From Xenorhabdus anantnagensis (GTDB taxonomy: Bacteria; Pseudomonadota; Gammaproteobacteria; Enterobacterales; Enterobacteriaceae), in assembly GCF_028598555.1 (NCBI RefSeq), contig NZ_JAQRFN010000016.1, positions 25,338-89,337 of the forward strand: 64,000 nt of DNA. Direction: 5' to 3'. Position numbers and translations under genes: made by a program. Numbering within the stretch: the stretch's first letter is position 1; each line of letters starts with the position of its first letter. Under the pieces are notes generated by a model that saw only the letters and a program-made list of their open reading frames with translations, had not been told where the DNA came from and ran no database searches. This document shows, piece after piece, positions 8,376-18,515 of the stretch.

Positions 8376-9236
8376 TTATAGATTGATACAAGAATCAATA
8401 TCACCATATTTCGTCACTCTTTTGAACACATCCAAATCTAATCTGGCTATGTAGTTAATTAAATAGTGGCTACATAATGGCCCATCTGAAATATCGATAT
8501 TAGTTTGAGGTTTAAACTCGTTGGTATAGTCCAATGAGGAATACCCCAAGATCTCAGGAGGTAAATGAGGTATGACATCATCTATATAGTTGAACACTGC
8601 AAAATGACTAAAGTTTTGGGTGATGTGTTTGGAGAATTCCCTATTTCCTGATCTTGGGCAGGCAAATAAACAGGCTGAGTGATTGGGCGCTATTGAGCCA
8701 ATTTCATACATGAGATAGGACGCAATGGCTGATCCAAGGCTGTGACCGACTATCGTGAATTGACCATTTACCCCTATAAGTTGGGTAATCGCTTCAGCCA
8801 ATTTGAGGTTGCTATAATCATGGTATGGTTCAGGTTCAATGACAATCAGTTTCATTGAATCATAGATGCTAAAAAAACCCTGACTTACTTCTACTTTGGG
8901 GAAACGGGTCCATGGTGAGGTGAAATCAATAAGGCCATCGTGGAGATCTTCCAGAAAAATTGAGGGATCTGTTCCGCGTATAGCAACAACATATTCCCCT
9001 GGAGAGTTGCTTTTTTCTGCGACATACCCATAACAGACATGATCGGGCCATATGATTTTTCGGGGTGTTACTGAGAAAGACAGATCATTTGCAGAGATAT
9101 ACGCGATAACTTTCCATCCATCCTCTTCAATTCGCGGATCGACTGGAGGTGTTGGATTATTGTAATACTGTTCGTTCATTTTCGCTGCATATAACACGAA
9201 TGCTGCAAAATTGGCGGCTTCTTTGTATGTATACAT
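8376..9236 (-). CDS. Class 3 lipase-family alpha/beta hydrolase
   Basis: The ATG at 9236 has AGAGGT a few bases upstream; the longer reading from 9347 is AT-rich padding. The 286 aa product has the lipase class 3 core: a YVVAIRGTD strand and oxyanion region at 82-90, the nucleophile elbow GHSLG at 164-168 (Ser166), FNYIDDVIPHLPP at 215-227 with the probable catalytic Asp, and a C-terminal SHYLINY with probable His257. There is no signal peptide, so it is either cytosolic or exported by a non-Sec route. Related hydrolases in insect-pathogenic bacteria act as esterases or toxin-like phospholipases. The substrate cannot be told from sequence. It is monocistronic with a repeat element just upstream. 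Confidence 0.85.
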   Translation of the reverse strand: MYTYKEAANFAAFVLYAAKMNEQYYNNPTPPVDPRIEEDGWKVIAYISANDLSFSVTPRKIIWPDHVCYGYVAEKSNSPGEYVVAIRGTDPSIFLEDLHDGLIDFTSPWTRFPKVEVSQGFFSIYDSMKLIVIEPEPYHDYSNLKLAEAITQLIGVNGQFTIVGHSLGSAIASYLMYEIGSIAPNHSACLFACPRSGNREFSKHITQNFSHFAVFNYIDDVIPHLPPEILGYSSLDYTNEFKPQTNIDISDGPLCSHYLINYIARLDLDVFKRVTKYGDIDSCINL

Positions 9237-9759
9237 AGTTACCTCTTTTGTTTGTTCGTTGTTTGGTGGGATGCTTGTTTTATGCAGTTTTGTTTTATGT
9301 AACTTAATTGTATACCCAATGGATTTTAAGATGCATTGCGGCGGCAAGGGAGCGAATCCCCGGGAGCATAGATAACTCGATGTTCATAACAACGGTGTTC
9401 AGGGTGAGTAAGTGCAGTCAACAAAGAGGCAACTTGAAAGACAAAGGGTATATGTCATTTTGCCGGATTTTCTGGCTTAAGAGGGAATAAGCAGGTTGAA
9501 TGATTCTATGTTTAGATATTAATGACATTATTATATAGAATTGAATTTCATATAATCCAAGCTATTAGAATTTATTTGTTTTTAAATGACGATAAGTCAT
9601 GACTTGAAGCCATATTGTATTTATCAATATCGAATTAGCTAATTCCCTTTTGTTATATGTAGTTTTTATTTGTTCTTTCAAATTGATTGCTATACAGCGT
9701 TATTCTTTTCCAATCTGAAGGTTTTATTTGCAAATTTTAACAGTTATCAAGAGGCAAAT
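9237..9759. other. Intergenic stretch between lipase and cystathionine beta-synthase genes
   Basis: This is 523 bp containing one 142-bp inverted-repeat element (9311-9452) and otherwise AT-rich sequence with the divergent promoters of the two flanking genes. No further gene is supported. The in-frame extension of the downstream gene back to 9670 has no ribosome-binding site. Confidence 0.55.
9311..9452. repeat. Intergenic ERIC/MITE-like repeat with terminal inverted repeats
   Basis: The element begins TATACCCAATGGATTTTAAG and ends CTTGAAAGACAAAGGGTATA, so its ends form an imperfect inverted repeat flanked by TATA. The interior holds the CGGCAAGGGAGCGAATCCCC and GGGTGAGTAAGTGCAGTC blocks I remember from a repeat common in Xenorhabdus and Photorhabdus intergenic DNA. 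It has no coding capacity. It is probably a non-autonomous mobile or structured RNA-level repeat. Confidence 0.75.
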
Positions 9760-11130
9760 ATGGCAGCACCACGTTCGGTTCTTGAACTTATAGGGAATAC
9801 ACCGTTACTGGAGCTTACACATCTGGATACAGGCCCATGCCAGCTGTTTATTAAGCTAGAAAATCAAAATCCGGGTGGTTCAATTAAAGATCGTGTTGCA
9901 CTTTCAATGATTGAGCAGGCGGAAAAACAGGGATTGCTGAAACCAGGGGGCACTATCATTGAAGCTACGGCAGGTAATACAGGTATAGGACTGGCATTGG
10001 TTGCCGCCATGAAAGGCTATAAATTGATTTTAGTTGTGCCTGATAAGATGAGCAGGGAGAAAATTTATCATCTGCGGGCGCTGGGAACGGATGTGCGCCT
10101 GACACGCTCTGATGTTGGAAAAGGGCATCCTGAATATTATCAGGACTATGCTCTGCGTTTGTCGAAAGAAATCAACGGTGCTTATTATATTGATCAATTC
10201 AATAACCTTGCGAATTCAGCCGCCCATATTGCTAGCACGGGCCCGGAGATTTGGCAGCAAATGGAACAGGATGTTGATGCAGTGGTAGTTGGTGTCGGCT
10301 CTGGCGGGACGCTTGGTGGTCTGAGCCAGTATTTTAGGGATGTTTCCCCTCATACGGAATTTGTCCTCGCAGATCCTAAAGGTTCCATTCTGGCCGATTA
10401 TGTTGAGCATGGTCATTATGACGAAGCTGGCAGTTGGTTTGTGGAAGGCATTGGAGAAGATTTTGTCCCGCCTCTTGGTGATTTTTCTCAGGTTAACCAT
10501 GCTTATCGCATTACTGATGCAGAAGCGTTTGCCAGCGCCCGCAATTTGCTGCTGACAGAAGGCATCTTGGCTGGTTCTTCTTCGGGAACATTGCTGGCGG
10601 CGGCGCTACGCTATTGCCGTGCACAAAAAACGCCGAAACGTGTGGTTACGTTGGCTTGTGACAGTGGCAACAAATATCTGTCGAAAATGTTTAATGATTA
10701 CTGGCTATTGGAACAAGGGTTGCGTGCACAGTCGCAAGAAGATGATTTGAGCGATTACATTACTTATCGTTATCGGGATGGCGCGACAGTTTCAGTTTCC
10801 CCACAAGATACCTTGCAGATAGCTTATGGTCGCATGCGTCTGTATGACATTTCACAGTTACCTGTGATCGAGAATGACCAAGTTGTAGGTATCATTGATG
10901 AATGGGATCTTATGCATACTATCAAGGCTAACTCATGCAATTTCTCTTTACCTGTTACTGAAGCGATGACCAGTCAGGTTGATACACTTAATAAAAAAGC
11001 GCCATTGGAACAGTTAACGGCCACCTTTGATGCTGGTCATGTGGCTCTGATTGTTGATGATGACAATCACTTCCTAGGCCTTGTTACTCGCACCGATGTG
11101 CTGAACGCATGGCGTCAACAACTCAATTGA
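9760..11130 (+). CDS. Cystathionine beta-synthase (PLP enzyme with CBS-domain pair)
   Basis: The ATG at 9760 is preceded by AAGAGG; translation gives 456 aa. The N-terminal two thirds is a cysteine-synthase/CBS fold: IGNTPLLEL at 11-19, the PLP lysine Lys43 in NPGGSIKDR, an AGNTGIGLA substrate loop, and the phosphate-binding GVGSGGTLGG. The C-terminal third (about 340-450) is a pair of CBS domains, the regulatory module of cystathionine beta-synthases, absent from CysK/CysM. There is no haem-binding N-terminal extension. With the next gene 20 bp downstream it makes a reverse transsulfuration route: homocysteine plus serine to cystathionine, then to cysteine. The CBS pair may sense S-adenosylmethionine or nucleotides; this is inference. 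Confidence 0.92.
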   Translation: MAAPRSVLELIGNTPLLELTHLDTGPCQLFIKLENQNPGGSIKDRVALSMIEQAEKQGLLKPGGTIIEATAGNTGIGLALVAAMKGYKLILVVPDKMSREKIYHLRALGTDVRLTRSDVGKGHPEYYQDYALRLSKEINGAYYIDQFNNLANSAAHIASTGPEIWQQMEQDVDAVVVGVGSGGTLGGLSQYFRDVSPHTEFVLADPKGSILADYVEHGHYDEAGSWFVEGIGEDFVPPLGDFSQVNHAYRITDAEAFASARNLLLTEGILAGSSSGTLLAAALRYCRAQKTPKRVVTLACDSGNKYLSKMFNDYWLLEQGLRAQSQEDDLSDYITYRYRDGATVSVSPQDTLQIAYGRMRLYDISQLPVIENDQVVGIIDEWDLMHTIKANSCNFSLPVTEAMTSQVDTLNKKAPLEQLTATFDAGHVALIVDDDNHFLGLVTRTDVLNAWRQQLN

Positions 11131-11150
11131 TCTCTTTCAGGAATAAATTA

Positions 11151-12380
11151 ATGGCTAATTTTGATAAGACTGGTTTTGACAAGACTGAGTTCGACAAGAC
11201 TGAGTTCGACAAGACTAAGTTTAATAAGATTAAATTTGATACACAAAGCGTTCACGCAGGCTACGTACCTGATCATACTGGTGCAGTCATGCCCGCAATT
11301 TATGCCACGTCGACTTACGCTCAACCTGCACCGGGTCAGCATACTGGGTATGAGTATTCCCGTAGTGGCAACCCGACGCGTGATGCGTTGGAGCGTGCGA
11401 TTGCTGAATTGGAAAACGGTACTCGTGGTTATGCTTTTGGTTCTGGTCTGGCTGCCAGTTCGACCATTCTGGAGCTGCTTGATAAAGACAGTCATATTAT
11501 TGCGGTAGATGATCTTTATGGTGGTACTTACCGGTTGCTGGAGAAAGTGCGCCGTCGGACTGCCGGTTTGAGAGTCACTTATGTCGAGGCTGGGGACACT
11601 GTGGCGCTGGAAGCAGCAATTCAACCCGACACTAAAATGATTTGGGTGGAGACGCCGACTAATCCATTGCTGAAATTGGCTGATTTAGCGGCGATTGCAC
11701 AGATTGCCAAACGGCACAATATCATCAGTGTTGCAGATAACACTTTTGCTTCCCCTTATATCCAGCGCCCACTTGATTTGGGTTTTGACATTGTTGTGCA
11801 CTCTGCAACTAAATATCTGAATGGTCATTCTGATGTTGTTGCTGGCCTTGCTGTGGTGGGAAATAATGCAGAGTTAGCAGAACAAGTGGCCTTCCTGCAA
11901 AATTCCATTGGTGGCATTCTTGACCCGTTCAGCAGTTTCCTTGTCCTGCGTGGTATTCGGACACTGGCACTACGCATGGAGCGCCATATTGACAACGCAG
12001 AGAAAATTGCGCATTGGCTCGAACAGCAGCCACAAATTGAGAAAGTGTATTATCCCGGCCTTGTTTCTCATCCTCAGCATGATCTGGCAAAACGTCAGAT
12101 GCGAGGTTTTGGTGGCATGATCTCCATCGTGCTGAAAGGAGACGAGGATTATACGCGTCGAGTCATTAAAGAACTGCAATTGTTTACACTGGCAGAAAGT
12201 TTAGGGGGGGTGGAGAGCTTGATTGGTCAGCCATTTACCATGACCCATGCTTCCATTCCGCTGGAAAAGCGTCTTGCGGCTGGGATTACCCCACAGTTGA
12301 TCCGCATTTCCGTTGGTATTGAAAATGCAGATGATCTCATAGCTGATTTGTCTCAAGCATTTGAAAATGCACGTTTTTAA
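11151..12380 (+). CDS. Cystathionine gamma-lyase / gamma-synthase family PLP enzyme with N-terminal repeat
   Basis: The 409 aa product belongs to the Cys/Met metabolism PLP family: YSRSGNPTRDALE at 69-81, a VETPTNPLL block, and the PLP lysine Lys221 in SATKYLNGHSD. Coupling with cystathionine beta-synthase favours gamma-lyase (cystathionine to cysteine, ammonia and 2-oxobutyrate) over gamma-synthase. The enzyme core starts near residue 29 (a KFDTQSVHAGY stretch). The first 28 residues are an extension made of five F-D-K-T-x pentapeptides encoded by 15-bp tandem repeats, which the family normally lacks. AGGA lies about nine bases before the ATG. A strong terminator follows, so the operon has two genes. 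Confidence 0.92.
   Translation: MANFDKTGFDKTEFDKTEFDKTKFNKIKFDTQSVHAGYVPDHTGAVMPAIYATSTYAQPAPGQHTGYEYSRSGNPTRDALERAIAELENGTRGYAFGSGLAASSTILELLDKDSHIIAVDDLYGGTYRLLEKVRRRTAGLRVTYVEAGDTVALEAAIQPDTKMIWVETPTNPLLKLADLAAIAQIAKRHNIISVADNTFASPYIQRPLDLGFDIVVHSATKYLNGHSDVVAGLAVVGNNAELAEQVAFLQNSIGGILDPFSSFLVLRGIRTLALRMERHIDNAEKIAHWLEQQPQIEKVYYPGLVSHPQHDLAKRQMRGFGGMISIVLKGDEDYTRRVIKELQLFTLAESLGGVESLIGQPFTMTHASIPLEKRLAAGITPQLIRISVGIENADDLIADLSQAFENARF
11160..11234 (+). repeat. Five in-frame 15-bp tandem repeats at the 5' end of the gamma-lyase gene
   Basis: Successive 15-bp units resembling TTCGACAAGACTGAG encode Phe-Asp/Asn-Lys-Thr/Ile-x. The middle units are nearly identical and the outer ones diverged, the picture of a slipped-strand expansion. 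Because the unit is a multiple of three, copy changes would not break the frame. Confidence 0.9.
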
Positions 12381-12449
12381 CAAAAAATAAGGTAACAAAA
12401 ATAAATAAACAAAAAATAAAGTAATAAAAACTGAGATAATCAAAGAATT

Positions 12450-12482
12450 ATGCCAAATGAAGAATATCGTTTGGCATTTTTT
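12450..12482 (+). terminator. Rho-independent terminator after the transsulfuration pair
   Basis: The 8-bp stem ATGCCAAA/TTTGGCAT with a 12-base loop is followed by TTTTTTAT, 70 bp after the gamma-lyase stop. Confidence 0.8.
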
Positions 12483-12749
12483 ATAATGTCATTAACTCAT
12501 ATTTATTTTGCTTTTAATGATTATTTTTATTGGATTTTTTGTTTTTCATCTGGAAATAAATATATATTAAAAATATAGACTGCTTGGTTTTGAGGTAAAT
12601 GAACGAGAAATTTAATTGATAGGTTTTTATTTTTAAATTAATTCGTATTAATAATTGCTGATATCTCATTAAGAATGAGATATATTTTATCAAGAAAGTA
12701 TCCCCTTCGTCTTTCAAGTCGCGGTGTAGTTAACAAAGGATGATGTGTT
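12483..12749. other. AT-rich gap before def, with a degenerate repeat end
   Basis: The sequence is AT-rich and without a gene. At 12699-12718 it reads TATCCCCTTCGTCTTTCAAG, matching the reverse complement of the right end of the repeat at 9311-9452 with two mismatches. The similarity fades after about 15 more bases, so this is a truncated copy. The def Shine-Dalgarno (AAAGGA) lies just beyond it. Confidence 0.6.
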
Positions 12750-13256
12750 ATGGCAATTCTAAATATACTCACAATTCCGGATGAAAGGCTGAGACAAAAA
12801 TGTGTCGATGTCGCTGATTTTGATAAAGTTCAACCGTTGATTAATGACATGCTGGAGACAATGTACAGCACTGACAATGGTATTGGTTTGGCTGCTCCAC
12901 AGGTCGGTCGGAAAGAAGCGGTTTTGATCATTGATCTTTCTCCAAATCGTGATCAGCCAATGGTTTTGGTCAATCCAAAGATTGTTGAAAAAGAGCGTCG
13001 AGTCGTAAATCAGGAGGGTTGTCTATCGATTCCTGGGTATTACGCAGATGTTGAACGGTTTGAAAAAGTGAAGGTGGAGGCCTTTGATCGGTACGGTAAG
13101 TCCATTACGGTAGAAAGCGAGGATTTCCTGTCAATTGTTATGCAGCATGAAATTGATCATTTGCATGGCATTATTTTTATTGATTATCTATCTCCACTAA
13201 AAAGGCAAATGGCACTGAAAAAAGTGAAAAAGTATCTAAGTAGTAGGAAAAAATAA
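12750..13256 (+). CDS. def: Peptide deformylase (probably an accessory paralogue)
   Basis: This metalloenzyme removes the formyl group from nascent N-formylmethionine. The 168 aa length is like E. coli Def (169). All three signature motifs are present: GIGLAAPQ at 44-51, EGCLS at 89-93 with the metal ligand Cys91, and HEIDH at 133-137 with His133, Glu134 and His137. It is not followed by fmt or smf/dprA as the housekeeping def is, and it differs at many positions from the E. coli protein (my reading), so I infer a second deformylase. Extra deformylases can give tolerance to deformylase inhibitors. It is flanked by repeat fragments and an orphan gene, so it may be acquired. Confidence 0.93.
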   Translation: MAILNILTIPDERLRQKCVDVADFDKVQPLINDMLETMYSTDNGIGLAAPQVGRKEAVLIIDLSPNRDQPMVLVNPKIVEKERRVVNQEGCLSIPGYYADVERFEKVKVEAFDRYGKSITVESEDFLSIVMQHEIDHLHGIIFIDYLSPLKRQMALKKVKKYLSSRKK

Positions 13257-13385
13257 CGTATCAAGATAATAAGGATAAAATAAACTATTACTTACTGATA
13301 TTATATTATTTTGCAATATTGTGGTTTTATATATTGCTATTATTTAATTTATTAATGATAAACATGTATAAAAAAGCTTAGAATC

Positions 13386-13862
13386 ATGGCTTACAAGGCA
13401 GTTAACATATACCCAATGAATTTCAAGAGATTTGATGGTAATGATATAAACAGAGGAACTATTGTGATTGGAAAAAGTGATATTGTGTATTATCAACAGC
13501 CTAATTTTTCCATTGATCTGAACCTGATAGATACAACTGATGCTAAGGTGGGTACTTACTTAATGATATTGGATGCAGAGGGAATTAGAGATGCTCAAGT
13601 TCTCTCAGTGAAAGTTGGCAGTAATATGGAATATGTTAATATTCCTTTTACTGCCAGTAGCAACGTGCTTGCATGTGCTATTTATATCAGAAACCGGATC
13701 AATGGCAGCTATCCGCTGGTTGGTACTATCTACCTTGGTTACGATCCGTCATCCGGTTGTGTTGATATTACTACAGTGAAAATATCCCCTGATTCTCAAT
13801 TAGATCTAGATATCGATAGGGTAGGCAACACTAAGTTTGATTTTAAATTGAAAGTAAAATAG
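13386..13862 (+). CDS. Hypothetical beta-rich protein, 158 aa
   Basis: I do not recognise this protein. The composition (many Val, Ile, Tyr, Asp, Asn, Gly; three Cys) and the alternation of short hydrophobic stretches suggest an all-beta fold. Segments such as SIDLNLIDTTDAKVGTYLM and YPLVGTIYLGYD look like strands. There is no signal peptide and no membrane helix. The start codon lacks a good Shine-Dalgarno. Codons 8-14 lie in a 20-bp segment (13408-13427) that matches the end of the local intergenic repeat with two mismatches, so the 5' end may have been rebuilt by a repeat, or the true start may differ. It stands alone between def and the convergent mutH. Confidence 0.6.
   Translation: MAYKAVNIYPMNFKRFDGNDINRGTIVIGKSDIVYYQQPNFSIDLNLIDTTDAKVGTYLMILDAEGIRDAQVLSVKVGSNMEYVNIPFTASSNVLACAIYIRNRINGSYPLVGTIYLGYDPSSGCVDITTVKISPDSQLDLDIDRVGNTKFDFKLKVK
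13408..13427 (+). repeat. Repeat-end fragment inside the 5' end of the orphan gene
   Basis: TATACCCAATGAATTTCAAG matches the left end of the 9311 element at 18 of 20 positions. It is too long a match to be chance. It lies in frame within codons 8-14 of the hypothetical gene. Confidence 0.6.
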
Positions 13863-13882
13863 AGCATTCAGGGTTTCTGCAT

Positions 13883-13904
13883 CAAACTTTCGCATCAAAG
13901 TTTG
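13883..13904. terminator. Possible terminator hairpin between convergent genes
   Basis: A perfect 8-bp stem CAAACTTT/AAAGTTTG with a 6-base loop lies between the hypothetical gene and mutH. It is A/T-rich and lacks a strong U-tract on either strand, so its efficiency is doubtful. Confidence 0.4.
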
Positions 13905-13947
13905 TACAAAAATGGGTAAGGTGGTCATTTGGCGGGTTATCCACAAG

Positions 13948-14628
13948 CTATAAAAAGAAATGGCGGGCCAATAGCGGTGCTGTAAAGTCTTTCTTCAAAT
14001 AAAAACCTCTGGGCAGCGTCATGATTGGCTGACCGTATTCTCCTATGGCTTCTGTCAGTGCTCGGCTATTGGCGGCTTTGGGACGCAATTGTAGCACTTC
14101 ACCATGACGGGCTGTGATGCCTTCGACTTTTCCTAGTACAATAAGATCCATGAGTTCTTCCCAATCACGTCGCAACAATTCTTCCTCAATGGCATTCGGA
14201 CTCCAAAGTAATGGAGAGCCTACGCGACGTTCGGAAAGCGGAATATTTCTTTCTCCCTCAACGGGTATCCACAGGACTCGAGATAATTTACGCCTGACGT
14301 GACAGTTTTCCCATGTAATACCGCTGTTACCTGTTAAAGGAGCAACACAGACAAAGGTTGTTTCTAATGGGAAGCCTTTGCTATCCACAGGGATTGTTTT
14401 TAGCTCAATACCAATATGTTCAAAGTCTTGTTCGGGTTTACTGCCCGCACTCGCACCTAAATAATATTCAAGCAACATACCGACCCAACCTTTGTCGCGT
14501 TTTAAATTGGGAGGAATAGGAAGCTTGGCTAGCGCGGCAAGTTCCCCCATAGATAAGCCAGCCAGACAATAGGCACGATCGAATAGTTGTTGTTCATTTT
14601 CAGGTGGTGCCGGAGGTGTGAAGTACAT
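13948..14628 (-). CDS. mutH: DNA mismatch repair endonuclease MutH
   Basis: MutH nicks the unmethylated strand at hemimethylated GATC sites when activated by MutS-MutL, directing repair to the new strand after replication. The 226 aa length is close to E. coli (229). The PD-(D/E)xK catalytic residues are Asp68 and Glu75-Leu-Lys77, followed by the conserved GFPLETTFV region and, near the C-terminus, [16 protein letters not shown]. It is a single gene here. The usual enterobacterial neighbours (rppH, ygdQ) are not adjacent, a local rearrangement that places it beside the leu locus. Confidence 0.96.
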   Translation of the reverse strand: MYFTPPAPPENEQQLFDRAYCLAGLSMGELAALAKLPIPPNLKRDKGWVGMLLEYYLGASAGSKPEQDFEHIGIELKTIPVDSKGFPLETTFVCVAPLTGNSGITWENCHVRRKLSRVLWIPVEGERNIPLSERRVGSPLLWSPNAIEEELLRRDWEELMDLIVLGKVEGITARHGEVLQLRPKAANSRALTEAIGEYGQPIMTLPRGFYLKKDFTAPLLARHFFL

Positions 14629-15234
14629 GTTATAGAGTCTTTTTTTTGGTTAAAAAACGTCCGCGTGAACTCTTGAAAATCATTATTAATTTATCATTAG
14701 CATGATTATTTTTATAATAGCATGATATAAAAGATTTTTTTATTTGTGTTCTTTGCATTAAAAATAGACTTGTTATGATTGTTCACCTATTCCCAGTAAT
14801 AATAAACAGGATCTTACACCATGTTATCCACAGAACTATGGGATAAGTGATAAAAAGTGAGATCACTGGTTTGATTTACAGCCCTAATGAATGAGGTTTT
14901 CTACAAAAATAGACGTTTTTTGTTTAACTAAAAGGCATATCCTGTGGATAATTTCACCAATGGTTGATATTTGCCCAAAGTAAGAAAGAACGTAAATTTT
15001 TATGTGTGAGATGCATTGTTAAAAGAGGAATAAAATGTATTAACACAATGAAAAATAATGGTTATTTATTTACGCCTATAGCGAGTGTAAAAGTATGTAA
15101 TAAAAGTATACCCGTCTTACCCCTCGCTTTTTCACATACATATCCACAGAAAAGGTGAATAAAATGGTTTGAGCCAGACAATAAATGTTTATAACTTTAG
15201 CTTTTTCTGTGAATTATCCTTCTGAAGGCGTAAA
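14629..15234. other. Non-coding region with several DnaA-box-like 9-mers
   Basis: No convincing gene is seen in 600 bp. A very AT-rich tract (14690-14780) is followed by TTATCCACA at 14824-14832, TGTGGATAA at 14943-14951 and ATATCCACA at 15140-15148. Further copies lie just outside in mutH (CTATCCACA 14381, GTATCCACA 14265), past the mutH stop (TTATCCACA 13937) and in leuB (TGTGGATAA 15683). The perfect consensus thus occurs four times in 1.8 kb. The frame at 14964-15158 is not credible as a gene. Confidence 0.55.
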
Positions 15235-15381
15235 TCAGACAAATTTAAAATCAAACCATTGCAACCAACTGGCTTGTTGCATGTTGTTCAGCAAAGAACG
15301 GACGTGACGACGTGAATAATGCAGAATATCAGCCAATGATTGCAAGGTAACTTCAGTCTTTTTGTCAGCCAGTAAGATAAC
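15235..15381 (-). pseudogene. sgrR: Remnant of sgrR (wHTH N-terminus fused to the C-terminal end)
   Basis: On the minus strand a 48-codon open stretch, bounded upstream by an in-frame stop, encodes TLQSLADILHYSRRH followed by VRSLLNNMQ and WLQW. This matches the N-terminal winged helix of E. coli SgrR (TLNELAAMLSCSRRH, then MRTLLNTMQ and WLTW). It runs directly into WFDFK, the C-terminal motif of SgrR, and then stops. About 500 internal residues are therefore missing and there is no start codon. SgrR normally activates sgrS in glucose-phosphate stress. In E. coli the order is sgrR-sgrS-setA-leuD, so this scar sits where setA and leuDC should adjoin. Confidence 0.75.
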
Positions 15382-15396
15382 TTACTGGCTTTTTTC
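15368..15396 (+). terminator. Strong hairpin terminator, possibly the relic of the SgrS 3' end
   Basis: A perfect 9-bp stem GCCAGTAAG/CTTACTGGC with an ATAA loop is followed by TTTTTT on the plus strand. There is no plus-strand gene upstream of it. The SgrS sRNA, which lies next to the sgrR 5' end in enterobacteria, ends in a very similar CCAGC-type hairpin, so I suggest this is its leftover terminator. Confidence 0.65.
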
Positions 15397-15470
15397 GTTG
15401 GCTTTTCGTTGATAAGTGCAATTCAATGCAACGCAACGTAACGGGAAAAGGAATTGTCTGTGTTAGCGAA

Positions 15471-18237
<2,767 letters not shown>

Positions 18238-18300
18238 ATTGTGCTCCTGTCAGGTAGACTAGTTAGGTGATCATTTTTTATTTTTGAGCGCCGAGCAGGT

Positions 18301-18330
18301 AAAAAAAACCCGCGCGGTGCGCGGGTTTTC
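18301..18330 (-). terminator. leu operon attenuator (rho-independent)
   Basis: Read on the minus strand, an 11-bp stem AAAACCCGCGC/GCGCGGGTTTT with a 3-base loop ends in a run of T. It lies just after leuL and about 65 bp before leuA, the place of the leucine attenuator. Ribosome stalling at the leucine codons of leuL should prevent it forming. Confidence 0.85.
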
Positions 18331-18343
18331 GTTTCTGATGAAG

Positions 18344-18433
18344 GTCAACTTAACTCTGTTTTTCATCCACCAGCATACCGCGCACATTAAAGGCGATAAG
18401 TAGTAGGCTTAGTAGAAGAATAGAGTGGGTCAT
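18344..18433 (-). CDS. leuL: leu operon leader peptide, 29 aa
   Basis: This is a short frame of 29 codons starting MTHS, like E. coli LeuL (MTHI). Codons 6-12 read Leu-Leu-Leu-Ser-Leu-Leu-Leu, and four of these six leucines use the rare CUA codon. The stop is followed within 20 bp by the attenuator hairpin. When charged tRNA-Leu is scarce the ribosome should stall here and allow readthrough into leuA. AAAGG upstream may act as the ribosome-binding site. Confidence 0.88.
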
Positions 18434-18486
18434 GTGAGCTAACCTTTGTAAATTTGTTAACTGAGTTTTAAGTTTCGATGTATTTA

Positions 18487-18515
18487 TAGATACTTTATCT
18501 AAAAAACAATGTCAA
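18487..18515 (-). promoter_or_regulatory. Predicted leuLAB promoter
   Basis: On the minus strand TTGACA (18510-18515) is separated by 17 bp from TATCTA (18487-18492), with the leader transcript starting shortly after, about 50 bp before leuL. The -35 is perfect and the -10 weak. Confidence 0.6.

Noticed and set aside
9308..9490. 60-codon frame across the intergenic repeat
   Set aside because: It is simply the repeat element read through; repeats of this family are not genes.
11148..11624. Long antisense frame opposite the gamma-lyase gene
   Set aside because: It mirrors the codon pattern and the 15-bp repeat of the real gene on the other strand.
14964..15158. 64-codon plus-strand frame in the DnaA-box region
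   Set aside because: No Shine-Dalgarno and no recognisable motif; its DNA is better explained as non-coding regulatory sequence.
14640..15234. Chromosomal origin oriC
   Set aside because: DnaA boxes are present, but the oriC neighbours (mnmG, mioC, asnC) and the ordered 13-mer array are absent. A titration site is likelier.
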